Positions 55,236-64,000 of a stretch of DNA of 64,000 bases are shown one piece after another. Within the stretch, counting starts at the first letter, position 1. Every line of letters starts with the position of its first letter. Position numbers and translations under genes: made by a program. The stretch spans positions 4,048,000 to 4,111,999 of the forward strand of contig NZ_AP025305.1 in assembly GCF_036492635.1 (NCBI RefSeq). Reading direction: 5' to 3'. The DNA comes from Aureibacter tunicatorum (GTDB lineage: Bacteria > Bacteroidota > Bacteroidia > Cytophagales > Cyclobacteriaceae). Below the pieces are notes generated by a model, which worked only from the letters and a program-made list of their open reading frames with translations, did not search any database and was not told where the DNA came from.

Positions 55236-56987
55236 CTATTCTTCAATCTTAATGATCCCAAGATCCTGAAGCTGAACATCGTCCACGGCTGAAGGAGCGT
55301 CAATCATCACATCTCTACCAGAAGTATTCTTAGGGAATGCTATATAATCTCTGATAGATTCCGTTCCTCCGAACATCGCGCATAACCTGTCGAAGCCAAA
55401 AGCTATACCACCATGTGGAGGAGCTCCATACTCAAATGCTTCCATCAAGAAGCCAAATTGCTCTTTCGCTTCTTCTTCAGTAAATCCAAGATGCTTAAAC
55501 ATCAATGCTTGAGTGGACTTGTCGTGGATACGAATAGAACCTCCACCGATTTCAACTCCATTGATCACCAAATCATAAGCATTGGCTCTTACATCACCAG
55601 GATTGGTATCCAACAATGGAATATCCTCAGCCTTCGGCGAAGTGAAAGGGTGGTGCATAGCATGGAATCTCTTGCTTTCCTCATCCCACTCCAACAATGG
55701 GAAGTTCACTACCCATAGAGGCTTATACTCTTCAGGCTTTCTCAAACCTAGCTCATCACCCATCTTCAATCTCAAGACATTCATCTGGTTTCTTACTTTG
55801 CCAGTATCTCCTGAAAGCACCAATAACAAATCGCCCGGCTGAGCCTCCGATTTCTTAGCCCATTCAGCTAGTTGCTCTTGCGTGAAGAACTTATCTACAG
55901 AAGATTTGAACGAACCGTCTTCATTGCACTTTACATATACCAAGCCTTTGGCTCCTACTTGAGGAGTTTTGACAAAGTTAGTCAACCCGTCCAATTGTTT
56001 TCTTGTATATGAAGCACATCCAGGCACTCTAATGCCAACAACCAATTCAGCTTCGTCAAATACTTTAAATCCTTTCTCTTTCGCTACATCATTCAACTCA
56101 ACGAACTCCATCCCGAAGCGAATATCAGGCTTATCTGAACCGTAAAGCCTCATAGCGTCAGCATATTCCATTCTTTGGAAATCCTCGATCTCAACACCTT
56201 TCACATTCTTGAAAAGGTATTTAGTCATTCCCTCGAACAAATTCAAAATATCCTCTTGCTCGATGAATGCCATTTCGCAGTCTATCTGAGTAAATTCCGG
56301 CTGACGATCAGCTCTCAAATCCTCATCTCTGAAGCACTTTACGATCTGAAAATATCTATCAAAACCAGATACCATAAGCAACTGCTTGAAGGTCTGCGGC
56401 GACTGAGGCAATGCGTAAAATTCTCCTTTATTCAATCTCGAAGGCACTACAAAGTCTCTAGCACCTTCAGGCGTTGATTTGATCAACACTGGAGTCTCAA
56501 CTTCGATAAATTCTTTTTGATCCAAATAATCTCTTACCGCACGCATCATCTTGTGACGAAGCTGAAGCTTCTCTCTCACAGGATTTCTTCTCAAATCCAA
56601 ATAACGATACTTCATCCTAAGATCTTCTCCGCCATCCGTCTCATCTTCGATCTTGAAAGGAGGAATATGCGAACTGTTCAAAATCGTCAAGTCGCTGACA
56701 AAGATTTCAACCTCGCCTGTTGGCATTTTATCATTCATAGATTCTCTTTGAATAACCTCGCCAGTAGCCTGAATGACAAACTCTCTTCCCAATTCTCTAG
56801 CCTTGTCAAGAATTTGAGATGCCGTCTTTCCTTCTTCAAAAGAAAGCTGAGTAACTCCCCATCTGTCTCTCAAATCAACCCATAGCATTCCACCTTTATC
56901 TCTTGAGCGTTGCACCCAACCGCTTAGCGTCACTTGCTCTCCAATATTAGCGGCGCGCAATTCGCCGCAATTATGCGTTCTGAACAT
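55236..56987 (-). CDS. aspS: Aspartate--tRNA ligase
   Basis: Class II synthetase charging tRNA-Asp. The 583 residues begin with the OB-fold anticodon domain ([20 protein letters not shown]). The catalytic core follows, with motif 2 ([20 protein letters not shown]) and motif 3 (FGFDRLC, about 520), and the bacterial-specific GAD domain (about 290-400) is present, so it is the bacterial D-type enzyme. It could be the discriminating or non-discriminating form; no decision from sequence alone. Monocistronic. Confidence 0.97.
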   Translation of the reverse strand: MFRTHNCGELRAANIGEQVTLSGWVQRSRDKGGMLWVDLRDRWGVTQLSFEEGKTASQILDKARELGREFVIQATGEVIQRESMNDKMPTGEVEIFVSDLTILNSSHIPPFKIEDETDGGEDLRMKYRYLDLRRNPVREKLQLRHKMMRAVRDYLDQKEFIEVETPVLIKSTPEGARDFVVPSRLNKGEFYALPQSPQTFKQLLMVSGFDRYFQIVKCFRDEDLRADRQPEFTQIDCEMAFIEQEDILNLFEGMTKYLFKNVKGVEIEDFQRMEYADAMRLYGSDKPDIRFGMEFVELNDVAKEKGFKVFDEAELVVGIRVPGCASYTRKQLDGLTNFVKTPQVGAKGLVYVKCNEDGSFKSSVDKFFTQEQLAEWAKKSEAQPGDLLLVLSGDTGKVRNQMNVLRLKMGDELGLRKPEEYKPLWVVNFPLLEWDEESKRFHAMHHPFTSPKAEDIPLLDTNPGDVRANAYDLVINGVEIGGGSIRIHDKSTQALMFKHLGFTEEEAKEQFGFLMEAFEYGAPPHGGIAFGFDRLCAMFGGTESIRDYIAFPKNTSGRDVMIDAPSAVDDVQLQDLGIIKIEE

Positions 56988-57273
56988 GATTTATATCTGT
57001 TTATATTTCTCTTATTTCACTATAATTACATGAATCCTATTATCTGTAAATTTAAGAATTGTTTTCATTTCTAACCCAAAGGATCATGTTTTTATCAACT
57101 TTTAGAATCTTATGGGAACAAATCATATTTTCATGCTATCAAAACACTTAATTTTGTCCAATAACCGACCAAAACTATAAACTTAACCTAGTCTATATCT
57201 TCAAAATATGTGAAAACAATTTAGGCCAAGGTCTTATTTTCTTACTAAATCATCACACTAAAAATTTCATCAA

Positions 57274-58275
57274 ATGGATATCCCAGAAAAATTTCGAGCA
57301 CTGAGAGTACAAGAGCAAGATGGAAAATATATTACCCAGATCGAAGAAATGGAAACTTCGTCTTTGCCTGAGCATGATACTATCATAAAAGTATATTTTT
57401 CGTCCTTGAATTATAAAGACGCACTTTCAGCTTCCGGCAACAAAGGGGTTACCAAGAACTTCCCACACACTCCGGGCATAGACGCCGCAGGTATCGTCCT
57501 CAAGACAAATAGTGACAACTTTAAAGTTGGAGACGAAGTGCTAGTAACTGGGTACGACTTGGGTATGAATACCCCTGGAGGTTATGGAGAACTGATAAGC
57601 GTTCCTTCCCAATGGGCTACAAAACTTCCTGCGGGCATGAATATGCGAGAAAGCATGATCTACGGCACAGCAGGTCTTACAGCGGGGCTATCCATTGACA
57701 AGCTTATCAGAGCCGGCGTAAAACCTGAAAATGGTCCTGTATTGGTAACCGGAGCTTCCGGAGGCGTTGGTTCCGTGGCGGTAGCAATATTGAGCGCTCT
57801 TGGGTATGAAACGTTCGCTAGCAGTGGCAAAAAATCCGCTGAAGACTTCCTAAAGAAAGTGGGAGCCAAAGAGATTATCTCTCGTGACAGTCTGCTTGAA
57901 AATGCCAACCGTCCTTTGCTTAAAGAACAGTGGGCTGGCGTTGTTGACACTTGTGGTGGTGAAATACTTGCCTCAGTATTAAAGTCTTGCAAATACAGCG
58001 GGTCGGTTACCACTTGCGGCTTAGTTAGTGGCATGAACTTAAACACAACCGTTTTCCCATTTATTCTAAGAGATGTGAACTTATTGGGCATTGATTCTGT
58101 TGAATTGCCTCTTGAAAGAAAAGTTACCATCTGGAATAAATTGGCCCATGATTGGTCAAGCGAAAAACTTGAGTCATTAGCAACATACTGCACCTTGGAA
58201 GAGCTTCCTAAATATATAGATGAAATTCTGAAAGGCCAGATTCAAGGCCGTGTAGTCGTTGACTTGCATTCATAA
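57274..58275 (+). CDS. YhdH/YhfP-type quinone oxidoreductase (MDR family)
   Basis: A 333-residue zinc-independent medium-chain dehydrogenase/reductase. The N-terminal GroES-like part has the SSLNYKDALSASGNKGVTKNFP stretch (in parts) of YhdH, PGIDAAGIV follows, and the NADPH fold carries the TGASGGVGSVAV glycine-rich loop (about residue 160). The group includes acrylyl-CoA reductase AcuI and YhdH; the substrate cannot be chosen here. Divergent from aspS, with a terminator shared with the next protease gene. Confidence 0.9.
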   Translation: MDIPEKFRALRVQEQDGKYITQIEEMETSSLPEHDTIIKVYFSSLNYKDALSASGNKGVTKNFPHTPGIDAAGIVLKTNSDNFKVGDEVLVTGYDLGMNTPGGYGELISVPSQWATKLPAGMNMRESMIYGTAGLTAGLSIDKLIRAGVKPENGPVLVTGASGGVGSVAVAILSALGYETFASSGKKSAEDFLKKVGAKEIISRDSLLENANRPLLKEQWAGVVDTCGGEILASVLKSCKYSGSVTTCGLVSGMNLNTTVFPFILRDVNLLGIDSVELPLERKVTIWNKLAHDWSSEKLESLATYCTLEELPKYIDEILKGQIQGRVVVDLHS

Positions 58276-58281
58276 ATTTTA

Positions 58282-58313
58282 AAATAGCTTCAGGCTTGTA
58301 CTTGAAGCTATTT
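58282..58313. terminator. Bidirectional terminator overlapping a stop codon
   Basis: Perfect 11-base arms (58282-58292 and 58303-58313, AAATAGCTTCA/TGAAGCTATTT). The right arm includes the stop codon of the convergent protease gene (58308-58310). Confidence 0.85.
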
Positions 58314-61300
58314 CTTTATGATTTTAAATGCTTTTCTTTCTCCATCAATAATTATTGACAACATGTAGATTCCTGGCTTCAAAGTGCTCACATCTACGAA
58401 TAATTTATTTTTATTATAAGATGTCGAAACTTTCTGCACATTGCCGATGACATTGACCAAAGCGATTGAAGCAATTGCATCCCTTTCCACTCCTTCGATC
58501 GTAAGAAATTTTTCAACTGGATTTGGATATACCTTGAGCTTTTTCTTGCTATCAATTCCAGTATTTGGGTCTTTCAACACACCTAAAGACATGGTCGAAG
58601 AAGCACTCTTGCCAGCTCTATTAATTACCAATAAACTTGCATCATACATTCCCTCAGCTGAAAAGTTAACCGTTACAAGTCCGCTCTCATCTTCTATAAT
58701 TTCGCCAAAATCAAAACTCCATTCATAGCTATGATTCATATTATGCTGAACTTGAAATTGAGCAGGATCATTAACAAATATCTCACTCTGAAGCATCGTG
58801 AATTCACTTATTGGCAGATCATCAACATTAACTATTTTGACTATTGAATCTTCGCCTGCTTTATTTATCGCAGTTAATCTTACTTCGTAAGAACCGGAGT
58901 TTTCAAATTCTCTCTCCAAATGCTTATCATCACTGATCATTTGACCATCTATAAACCAAAGATATTCTTCGGAACTGTTTATCGTTAAGTTTTCAAATTC
59001 AATATAATCTCCAACAGTAACCCACTTTCCATCTTCCCAATCAAAATCAGCGATTGGCTTAAATAGCACTTGCTCGCAAGAAACTTTCGCTTTCCATCCG
59101 GGCTCAACAGTCTGATTGCTTTGATCACTAACAAACCTAAATGTAAGAGCGCCTGTTGCGTCTGACGACCTTACCAAGCCAGGACTCTCACTACCACAAT
59201 ATCTGCCAATCAGTTTCGATGCTGTATTTGGCCCATCATATATTTCCAAATAATCCTTATTGCAATCATTCGAATACTCTATATTGAATTCTTCAAAATC
59301 TATGGTCAAAACACTTAACTCATTTTTTGGATATAAAGTGACTACCTCATCCAAAAAACCTGAATATTCATCGTCAAATCCATTATCATAAAAATACCCA
59401 CCACATACATTCATTTCAGAATAGCTCTGCCCTATAGCAAACTGGTCAGTCACTTGAATATAATCGCTAACTTCGTGAGAGTCTTCTTTTCCATCTCCTT
59501 TCACTGTAAGCTTGACATTGAAATTTCCTAATTCGTTATATACTATATTTATCGGATTTTCTTCCATTGACTCTTCAACAGTCGCCCCAGAAAAATTCCA
59601 TCGATAATCATCCACTATACTTTTAGAAGATTCATTCAACAAATGATTAAAGTCAACACTTCCTCCAACAGGTATAATTTGCCTGTTGGATTCAAAAAAT
59701 GCCTTCAGAGATTGAGGTTGATCCACACATGAAATGTTCGCGCTAAAGCTTTCCATTTCTGGAAATGAAATAAATTGATCCGAATAATAAACTATAGTCA
59801 ATGCACCATATGAATTCAAAGCAATGATCGATTCTGGAATTTCCTCACCGCAATACTTTCCAATCAATGGAGCGTTCATATCAACACCATCATAAATCAT
59901 AACATACTCGGACTCGCAGTTTTCACTATCTGTTAATAAAAACTTGTCAAAATCAAGCTTAATCGCATTCCCACTTTCCCTAGGATAAATAGTAGTCACT
60001 GAATATTCTCCGGGACCAAAGCTATAATTCCATACATTTCCGTAAAACCTGCCAGAACAAGTTCTTATTTCTTGGAAATTTTCGTCAAATCCATCATTAA
60101 CTTCCATAAAGTCCTCAAACAGGTACTCCAACTCCTCTCCCGAAGTCAAGTGAACTCTTAATGTAATATCAAATATCCCCTTTTCCGGATAAGTCACAGT
60201 TACTTGGTCATTGCCAATATGCTCAAAAACATCCGCTCCTTCAGTCTCCCAAACCACATGGTCTATGCTAATATTCTCATTCAAGATATTTGTTGACAAT
60301 ATCAAATCAGTGCTTTGATTAATGTAAACATCATCCGGCTTGTTAATATTCACAGAAATACCATTCATTGGAATATTGTCAATAATTGCTTTCCAACCTG
60401 AAGAAACAAACTGTTGATTTGAGATAAATCTAAAGGTCAAAGCACCTTCTGCGTTCATCGCTTGTATGTACTTCCCTACATTAACCACTTTATCCCTAGC
60501 GCAAAACCTTCCTATCAATGGAGCATCCGTGCTTGAGCCGTCAAATACTTCCAAGTAATCAAAAGCGCAATCTCCTAAATCCAATTGAAATTCGACAAAC
60601 TCCATTCTCACAGCATCCCCTTCATTCACCGGATAAAATGTCATCACGCTATTTTCTCCTGACGAGTAATTCGAAAAAGGTCCTCCACTATCATAAAACT
60701 CTCCTGCATCTGTGATAATGACTTCATCGTTCATTCGAAAATTTTCTCGAACTCTAATAAAGTCCTTGAACACTTTGGAATAAAAATTCCCATCAATATC
60801 CTCTATCGCCAATGAGACATCAAAATCGCCTTCCCTATCAATAGATATTGGAGGAGGCATTTCACCTTCAAAAAAACTGATATCCGCACCTTCAAAATTC
60901 CAAAGCCAAGTTTTTATTTCTATTTCTTCTCCAATTACAGACATATCGGCAAAAACGATCTGTTCTTCAGGCAAAGGAAATCTCTTATTAGCAGTCAGCT
61001 GGACATCTATTCCTGATGGGGTTTCCATTTCAAAGACTCTAGCTTCCCAACCCGCGTGCTCATTTGATGCGTCGCTTACAAATCTGAATGTCAATGCCCC
61101 GGAACTGCCTTGTGCCTGCAACATTCCCGGATTATTCCTTCCGCAATATCTCCCTAAAAAAGGAGCGCTAGTATTCTCGCCGTCAAATATATCCAAATAA
61201 TCATAACCGCAATTAAAGTCCTCTTCCAAATGAAACGAGAAAAAATCAACGGCAATTCTCTTATTTGCATTCAATGGATAAATCGTTATGGTATGATCCG

Positions 61301-62660
61301 ATCCCAGCAAATAATCTTCTTTATACCCATTATCATAAAATTTCGCTTCGCTAACATACGCTTCTTTAGTAATTCCCATTACTATATCGTTAGTTACCTC
61401 CACACTTCTGCTAACACTGACTTTTTCGCCCGACTTCATCTCAACTATCAGCGAAATTTCATATTCTCCTATGTTGGAATAATATACCGCGGGTAATTCC
61501 TTGCCCGAAAACTCACTTGGAGTCGCTCCGTCTAATCGCCAATTCCAAGACTCAACCAAATCATCATCAACACTTGACTTATCAATGATATTCAATGCTT
61601 GGTTTATTCTCAAAGTTGAATTTTCCACAAGAAAATTCACTTGCAAACCTTCATTCAAACCTGTAGCTATCAGGTTTTCCTCTGTCCATAAATGTTTTCT
61701 ATGCGCGATGTTTGAATGCAAAGCCGCCAACATTCGATTTTTTTGGCCTTCTGTGAACATTGCTCCACAAGTTGTGTAATCCATAAAATTTTGAACATTG
61801 TCCAAGCTCCCACAACTTCTTGATTCAAAGCCCTCGACACAACCTTGATTCCCTATTGTATTAGGCGTATCCTCTACTCCATCATCAAATCCACAACCTT
61901 TGGAATCTCCTACTGCAGTATCATCTCCCCATGTATGTTTCAAATTCAGCCAATGACCTACTTCGTGAGTCAATGTCTTTTCATATCCATCACGTGAAGT
62001 TCCAATACTCCCTAGCGACCAGTGCGCCAACACAACACCATCATTAGTAGATTTAGACCCAATGGTTGACGTTGGATAATTCGAAACGCCTGCCGAACCG
62101 TTTGGCAAACTTCTAATCACCCAAATATTCAGATAGCTTTCTCTGGGCCAATTTATCTCAGCTCTCAATTCATTCAAGTCAGCAGAACTAGTCAAATCTC
62201 TTCTATAATACCTTTCCACTCCATCCGCTGAATCTCCTTGAGGATTCTTTTGAGCCAATTTGAATTCGACACCTACACTAGCGGCTATCCCCTTGAAGTT
62301 TTCATGAATTTCATCCTTCTTGGACGCTGATAAATTAAAATCTTCATTCAAAATTCTTAAAGCATCCGTGATTTGATCCGCAGACACATCCTCATCTCCA
62401 TTGCCATGCACAATATGAAATACGACAGGTATGACTATTTTTTCTGATTTTTTTCTTCTCGACAGGCTAAGAAATTCGTTTGACTCTATTAATAGCTTGT
62501 TTTCAGCTTGCTTTATTTGGGCATATTCAGGACTCAATTTAAGAGCCTTATACTCATTAAAATGACCGCAAAGTCCACTATCAACTTCTTGTCCAAAGGC
62601 TGTTCTTCCTGCAATGATGAAAAATATAAATAAAAAATATTTCAAGTAATGATTATTCAT
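58308..62660 (-). CDS. T9SS-exported M43 metalloprotease with CUB and PKD repeats
   Basis: A 1450-residue secreted protease from ATG 62660 (a TTG lies two codons upstream). The signal peptide ends near FGQ. The M43 catalytic domain (about 75-340) has HEVGHWLNLKH at 232-242 and a NFMDYTTCGAMFT region. Four CUB domains lie at about 438-541, 653-755, 873-975 and 1087-1190, each with DYLDIFDG- or YVMIYDG-type and GRYCG-type motifs, with PKD-like domains between them. It ends with a T9SS type A sorting domain (about 1376-1450, VYPNPVEKF). The catalytic domain pairs it with the 50848-55152 protease, but the tail is entirely different. Confidence 0.93.
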   Translation of the reverse strand: MNNHYLKYFLFIFFIIAGRTAFGQEVDSGLCGHFNEYKALKLSPEYAQIKQAENKLLIESNEFLSLSRRKKSEKIVIPVVFHIVHGNGDEDVSADQITDALRILNEDFNLSASKKDEIHENFKGIAASVGVEFKLAQKNPQGDSADGVERYYRRDLTSSADLNELRAEINWPRESYLNIWVIRSLPNGSAGVSNYPTSTIGSKSTNDGVVLAHWSLGSIGTSRDGYEKTLTHEVGHWLNLKHTWGDDTAVGDSKGCGFDDGVEDTPNTIGNQGCVEGFESRSCGSLDNVQNFMDYTTCGAMFTEGQKNRMLAALHSNIAHRKHLWTEENLIATGLNEGLQVNFLVENSTLRINQALNIIDKSSVDDDLVESWNWRLDGATPSEFSGKELPAVYYSNIGEYEISLIVEMKSGEKVSVSRSVEVTNDIVMGITKEAYVSEAKFYDNGYKEDYLLGSDHTITIYPLNANKRIAVDFFSFHLEEDFNCGYDYLDIFDGENTSAPFLGRYCGRNNPGMLQAQGSSGALTFRFVSDASNEHAGWEARVFEMETPSGIDVQLTANKRFPLPEEQIVFADMSVIGEEIEIKTWLWNFEGADISFFEGEMPPPISIDREGDFDVSLAIEDIDGNFYSKVFKDFIRVRENFRMNDEVIITDAGEFYDSGGPFSNYSSGENSVMTFYPVNEGDAVRMEFVEFQLDLGDCAFDYLEVFDGSSTDAPLIGRFCARDKVVNVGKYIQAMNAEGALTFRFISNQQFVSSGWKAIIDNIPMNGISVNINKPDDVYINQSTDLILSTNILNENISIDHVVWETEGADVFEHIGNDQVTVTYPEKGIFDITLRVHLTSGEELEYLFEDFMEVNDGFDENFQEIRTCSGRFYGNVWNYSFGPGEYSVTTIYPRESGNAIKLDFDKFLLTDSENCESEYVMIYDGVDMNAPLIGKYCGEEIPESIIALNSYGALTIVYYSDQFISFPEMESFSANISCVDQPQSLKAFFESNRQIIPVGGSVDFNHLLNESSKSIVDDYRWNFSGATVEESMEENPINIVYNELGNFNVKLTVKGDGKEDSHEVSDYIQVTDQFAIGQSYSEMNVCGGYFYDNGFDDEYSGFLDEVVTLYPKNELSVLTIDFEEFNIEYSNDCNKDYLEIYDGPNTASKLIGRYCGSESPGLVRSSDATGALTFRFVSDQSNQTVEPGWKAKVSCEQVLFKPIADFDWEDGKWVTVGDYIEFENLTINSSEEYLWFIDGQMISDDKHLEREFENSGSYEVRLTAINKAGEDSIVKIVNVDDLPISEFTMLQSEIFVNDPAQFQVQHNMNHSYEWSFDFGEIIEDESGLVTVNFSAEGMYDASLLVINRAGKSASSTMSLGVLKDPNTGIDSKKKLKVYPNPVEKFLTIEGVERDAIASIALVNVIGNVQKVSTSYNKNKLFVDVSTLKPGIYMLSIIIDGERKAFKIIKK

Positions 62661-62912
62661 AGGCAAAAGTATTCATGTCTCTACCTAATATAATTATTTT
62701 TTCATTTAAATACACTTATTTTCATTACTACAAAATACAATTTTGATGAATTTGAATTATTATCACCATAAAATTACAGGACAATTTTAACTCATTGTAA
62801 ATTCATAAAGCAAAGATCAAATTAAAAATTATAAAGAATGAAGCTTTGAAAAAGCTCGAATAACTCCAAACTTTTGAAATTGAGAAAAAATTCTCCCAAC
62901 TTTGCATATCTC

Positions 62913-63296
62913 ATGTTGAAAGCACTTAGACATATTCACTGTTCATACATTTTGCTTCCACTCTGTTTATTCTTGCTAAACAGCAGTGTGGATATTCCTA
63001 TGTCTAAACTCCAACAAGAAGAAGCTCTTCCCCATGGCAGAATCGATACATTATTCGAACTTGTGATGCATCTTTGCGATTCGGATCATTTCAACGATTA
63101 TTTCGACCCTGCTGAAGAAAACTCTGAAGAGATTCCATCTGACAATACTCAATTAAAAAAATATTGGAATACTGTTTTCAATAGTATTGCAACTTCTGAG
63201 TCCATCGCTATAGAAACAAAAAAACCAAAAAGTTTCTATATAAGCCTTTACTTAAGCCTTAATCAAGAGCCTGACTCTCCTCCTCCCCTCTCTTAA
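62913..63296 (+). CDS. Small exported protein upstream of a porin-like gene
   Basis: A 127-residue protein. The frame begins at TTG 62874; ATG 62913 gives a hydrophobic N-terminal segment (HCSYILLPLCLFLLNSS), a likely signal peptide or anchor. The mature part has a HLCDSDHFNDYF stretch and an acidic region, and ends in a proline-rich tail (EPDSPPPLS). No family is recognised. It lies 126 bases before the porin-like gene on the same strand, so they may be co-transcribed. Confidence 0.6.
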   Translation: MLKALRHIHCSYILLPLCLFLLNSSVDIPMSKLQQEEALPHGRIDTLFELVMHLCDSDHFNDYFDPAEENSEEIPSDNTQLKKYWNTVFNSIATSESIAIETKKPKSFYISLYLSLNQEPDSPPPLS

Positions 63297-63422
63297 GCAC
63301 ACATATTCATTCGTTTTGCATATAGCAACTGCTATTAATATATGGCTCGTTGTCATTTCACAGGAAGTGCAAGCAAAACAACCACTTAACTTATAACATG
63401 TGCTTAAAACCATTATAATAAA

Positions 63423-64000
63423 ATGAAAAATTTATTGGCGGCTATTCTATGCCTATTGCCATCGCTTTTTGCTTTTGCCCAAGAAGAACTAAATCACGAC
63501 GAAAAAGAAAAAAAGAGTGCGATTTCGGAATTGAAATATATCAAACAAGCTGGATTCGCCAATGCCTCCTCTAAGGTATTTACAGCAGACCAAAAGCTTA
63601 GCATAAGCGGTTTTGGAGAGATCAATTACGTAAATTATCAATCGCCTATTCAAAACAAGGAAAGCAAAGAGATAGAACAATACTATACAAACCTCTACAG
63701 ATTCGGAACCTATATCGGCTATAGATTCAGCGACAAAATCATCTTTATGAGTGAAATTCAGCTAGAGTATTTACAAGACGGTTTTTTCAAAGGGAAAGAC
63801 CATTTCGAATATAATATTGAAGCTTCCTTGGATTTCTTATTCCATGACTTGTTCAACCTAAGAGTAGGTAACTATCCTCTTAACTTAGGATGGGTGAATG
63901 TCAATGAAGAGCCTATTGGGTTCTATAGTGTGAACAGGCCCGAAGTGGAAAGAACTATCATTCCGTCTCAATGGCTGGAACAAGGTATACTCATCTATGG
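63423..64000 (+). CDS. Outer-membrane porin-like protein, 5' part
   Basis: The frame starts at ATG 63423 and runs off the window; about 192 residues are visible. The signal peptide ends AFA-Q. A lysine-rich helical stretch follows, then beta strands (SISGFGEINYVNYQ, YRFGTYIGYRFSDKIIFMSEIQLEYL), and near the edge come FYSVNRPEVERTIIPSQW and the glycine after. This resembles a Bacteroidota porin group related to phosphate-selective OprP/OprO-type barrels, with the conserved E-x-x-x-x-I-P-x-x-W. Substrate unknown. Confidence 0.78.
   Translation, partial: MKNLLAAILCLLPSLFAFAQEELNHDEKEKKSAISELKYIKQAGFANASSKVFTADQKLSISGFGEINYVNYQSPIQNKESKEIEQYYTNLYRFGTYIGYRFSDKIIFMSEIQLEYLQDGFFKGKDHFEYNIEASLDFLFHDLFNLRVGNYPLNLGWVNVNEEPIGFYSVNRPEVERTIIPSQWLEQGILIY

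Noticed and set aside
57660-58193. A 177-codon open frame on the minus strand
   Set aside because: It lies entirely opposite the yhdH-type gene, whose protein has clear family motifs; the opposite frame shows no recognisable protein character.

Overview
The window looks like chromosomal DNA of a marine Cytophagales-type member of the Bacteroidota. The evidence is an AT-rich genome with Bacteroidota promoter signatures (TTTG, 19 bases, TAnnTTTG), a Na+-pumping NADH:quinone reductase operon, type IX secretion system (T9SS) cargo proteins with C-terminal sorting domains, a PorE-like OmpA protein, OMF-MFP-RND gene order, and families largely confined to the phylum (DUF5606, a DUF6249-like membrane protein). 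I cannot fix the genus. No rRNA, tRNA, CRISPR array, insertion sequence or prophage was seen.

Layout. 1-7.1 kb (minus strand): a cut-off membrane protein, nqrABCDE closed by a strong terminator, ispH, cmk, and a 47-codon lipoprotein gene. 7.2-16.1 kb: a coiled-coil protein, a Uup-type ABC-F ATPase, an exported protein, an ECF sigma/anti-sigma pair divergent from a small membrane protein, an orphan protein resembling contractile-injection-system cargo, a flavodoxin-like oxidoreductase, a lipoprotein and a YbiT-type ABC-F ATPase. 16.2-17.0 kb: a broken gene and AT-rich spacer. 17.0-24.9 kb: a complete MFP-RND-OMF efflux operon, a lipoprotein and a Na+-coupled neurotransmitter-symporter-type transporter. 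25.1-38.4 kb: recA, a zinc aminopeptidase-like protein, a DUF3108 protein, queA, ispD, a DUF2795 protein, a DUF349 protein, ettA, rpsT, radC, pheT, a small coiled-coil gene and zapA. 38.5-48.1 kb: rny, a second efflux operon (OMF-MFP-RND), pyrD, a DUF5606 gene and engB. 48.5-64 kb: a PorE-like protein, two giant T9SS-exported M43 metalloproteases flanking aspS and a yhdH-type oxidoreductase gene, a small exported protein and a cut-off porin-like protein.

How the genes fit together. Most of the window is housekeeping: respiration, isoprenoid precursors, nucleotides, translation, recombination and division. Envelope functions recur: two tripartite pumps, T9SS cargo and a T9SS-type periplasmic protein, lipoproteins and a porin. 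The sigma/anti-sigma/membrane-protein cluster carries matching TGTAAC-N17-(A/G)GTC elements in both directions, which suggests autoregulation.

The items most worth a second look are the orphan cargo-like protein at 11.8-13.1 kb, the ECF module, the absence of nqrF after nqrE, the structured pyrD leader, the hidden 47-aa lipoprotein, the broken gene at 16.25-16.57 kb and the coiled-coil gene between pheT and zapA. Several start codons were moved to internal ATG or GTG codons where the longest frame begins at TTG or runs into a promoter or terminator. Family names come from reading motifs; no database search was run.
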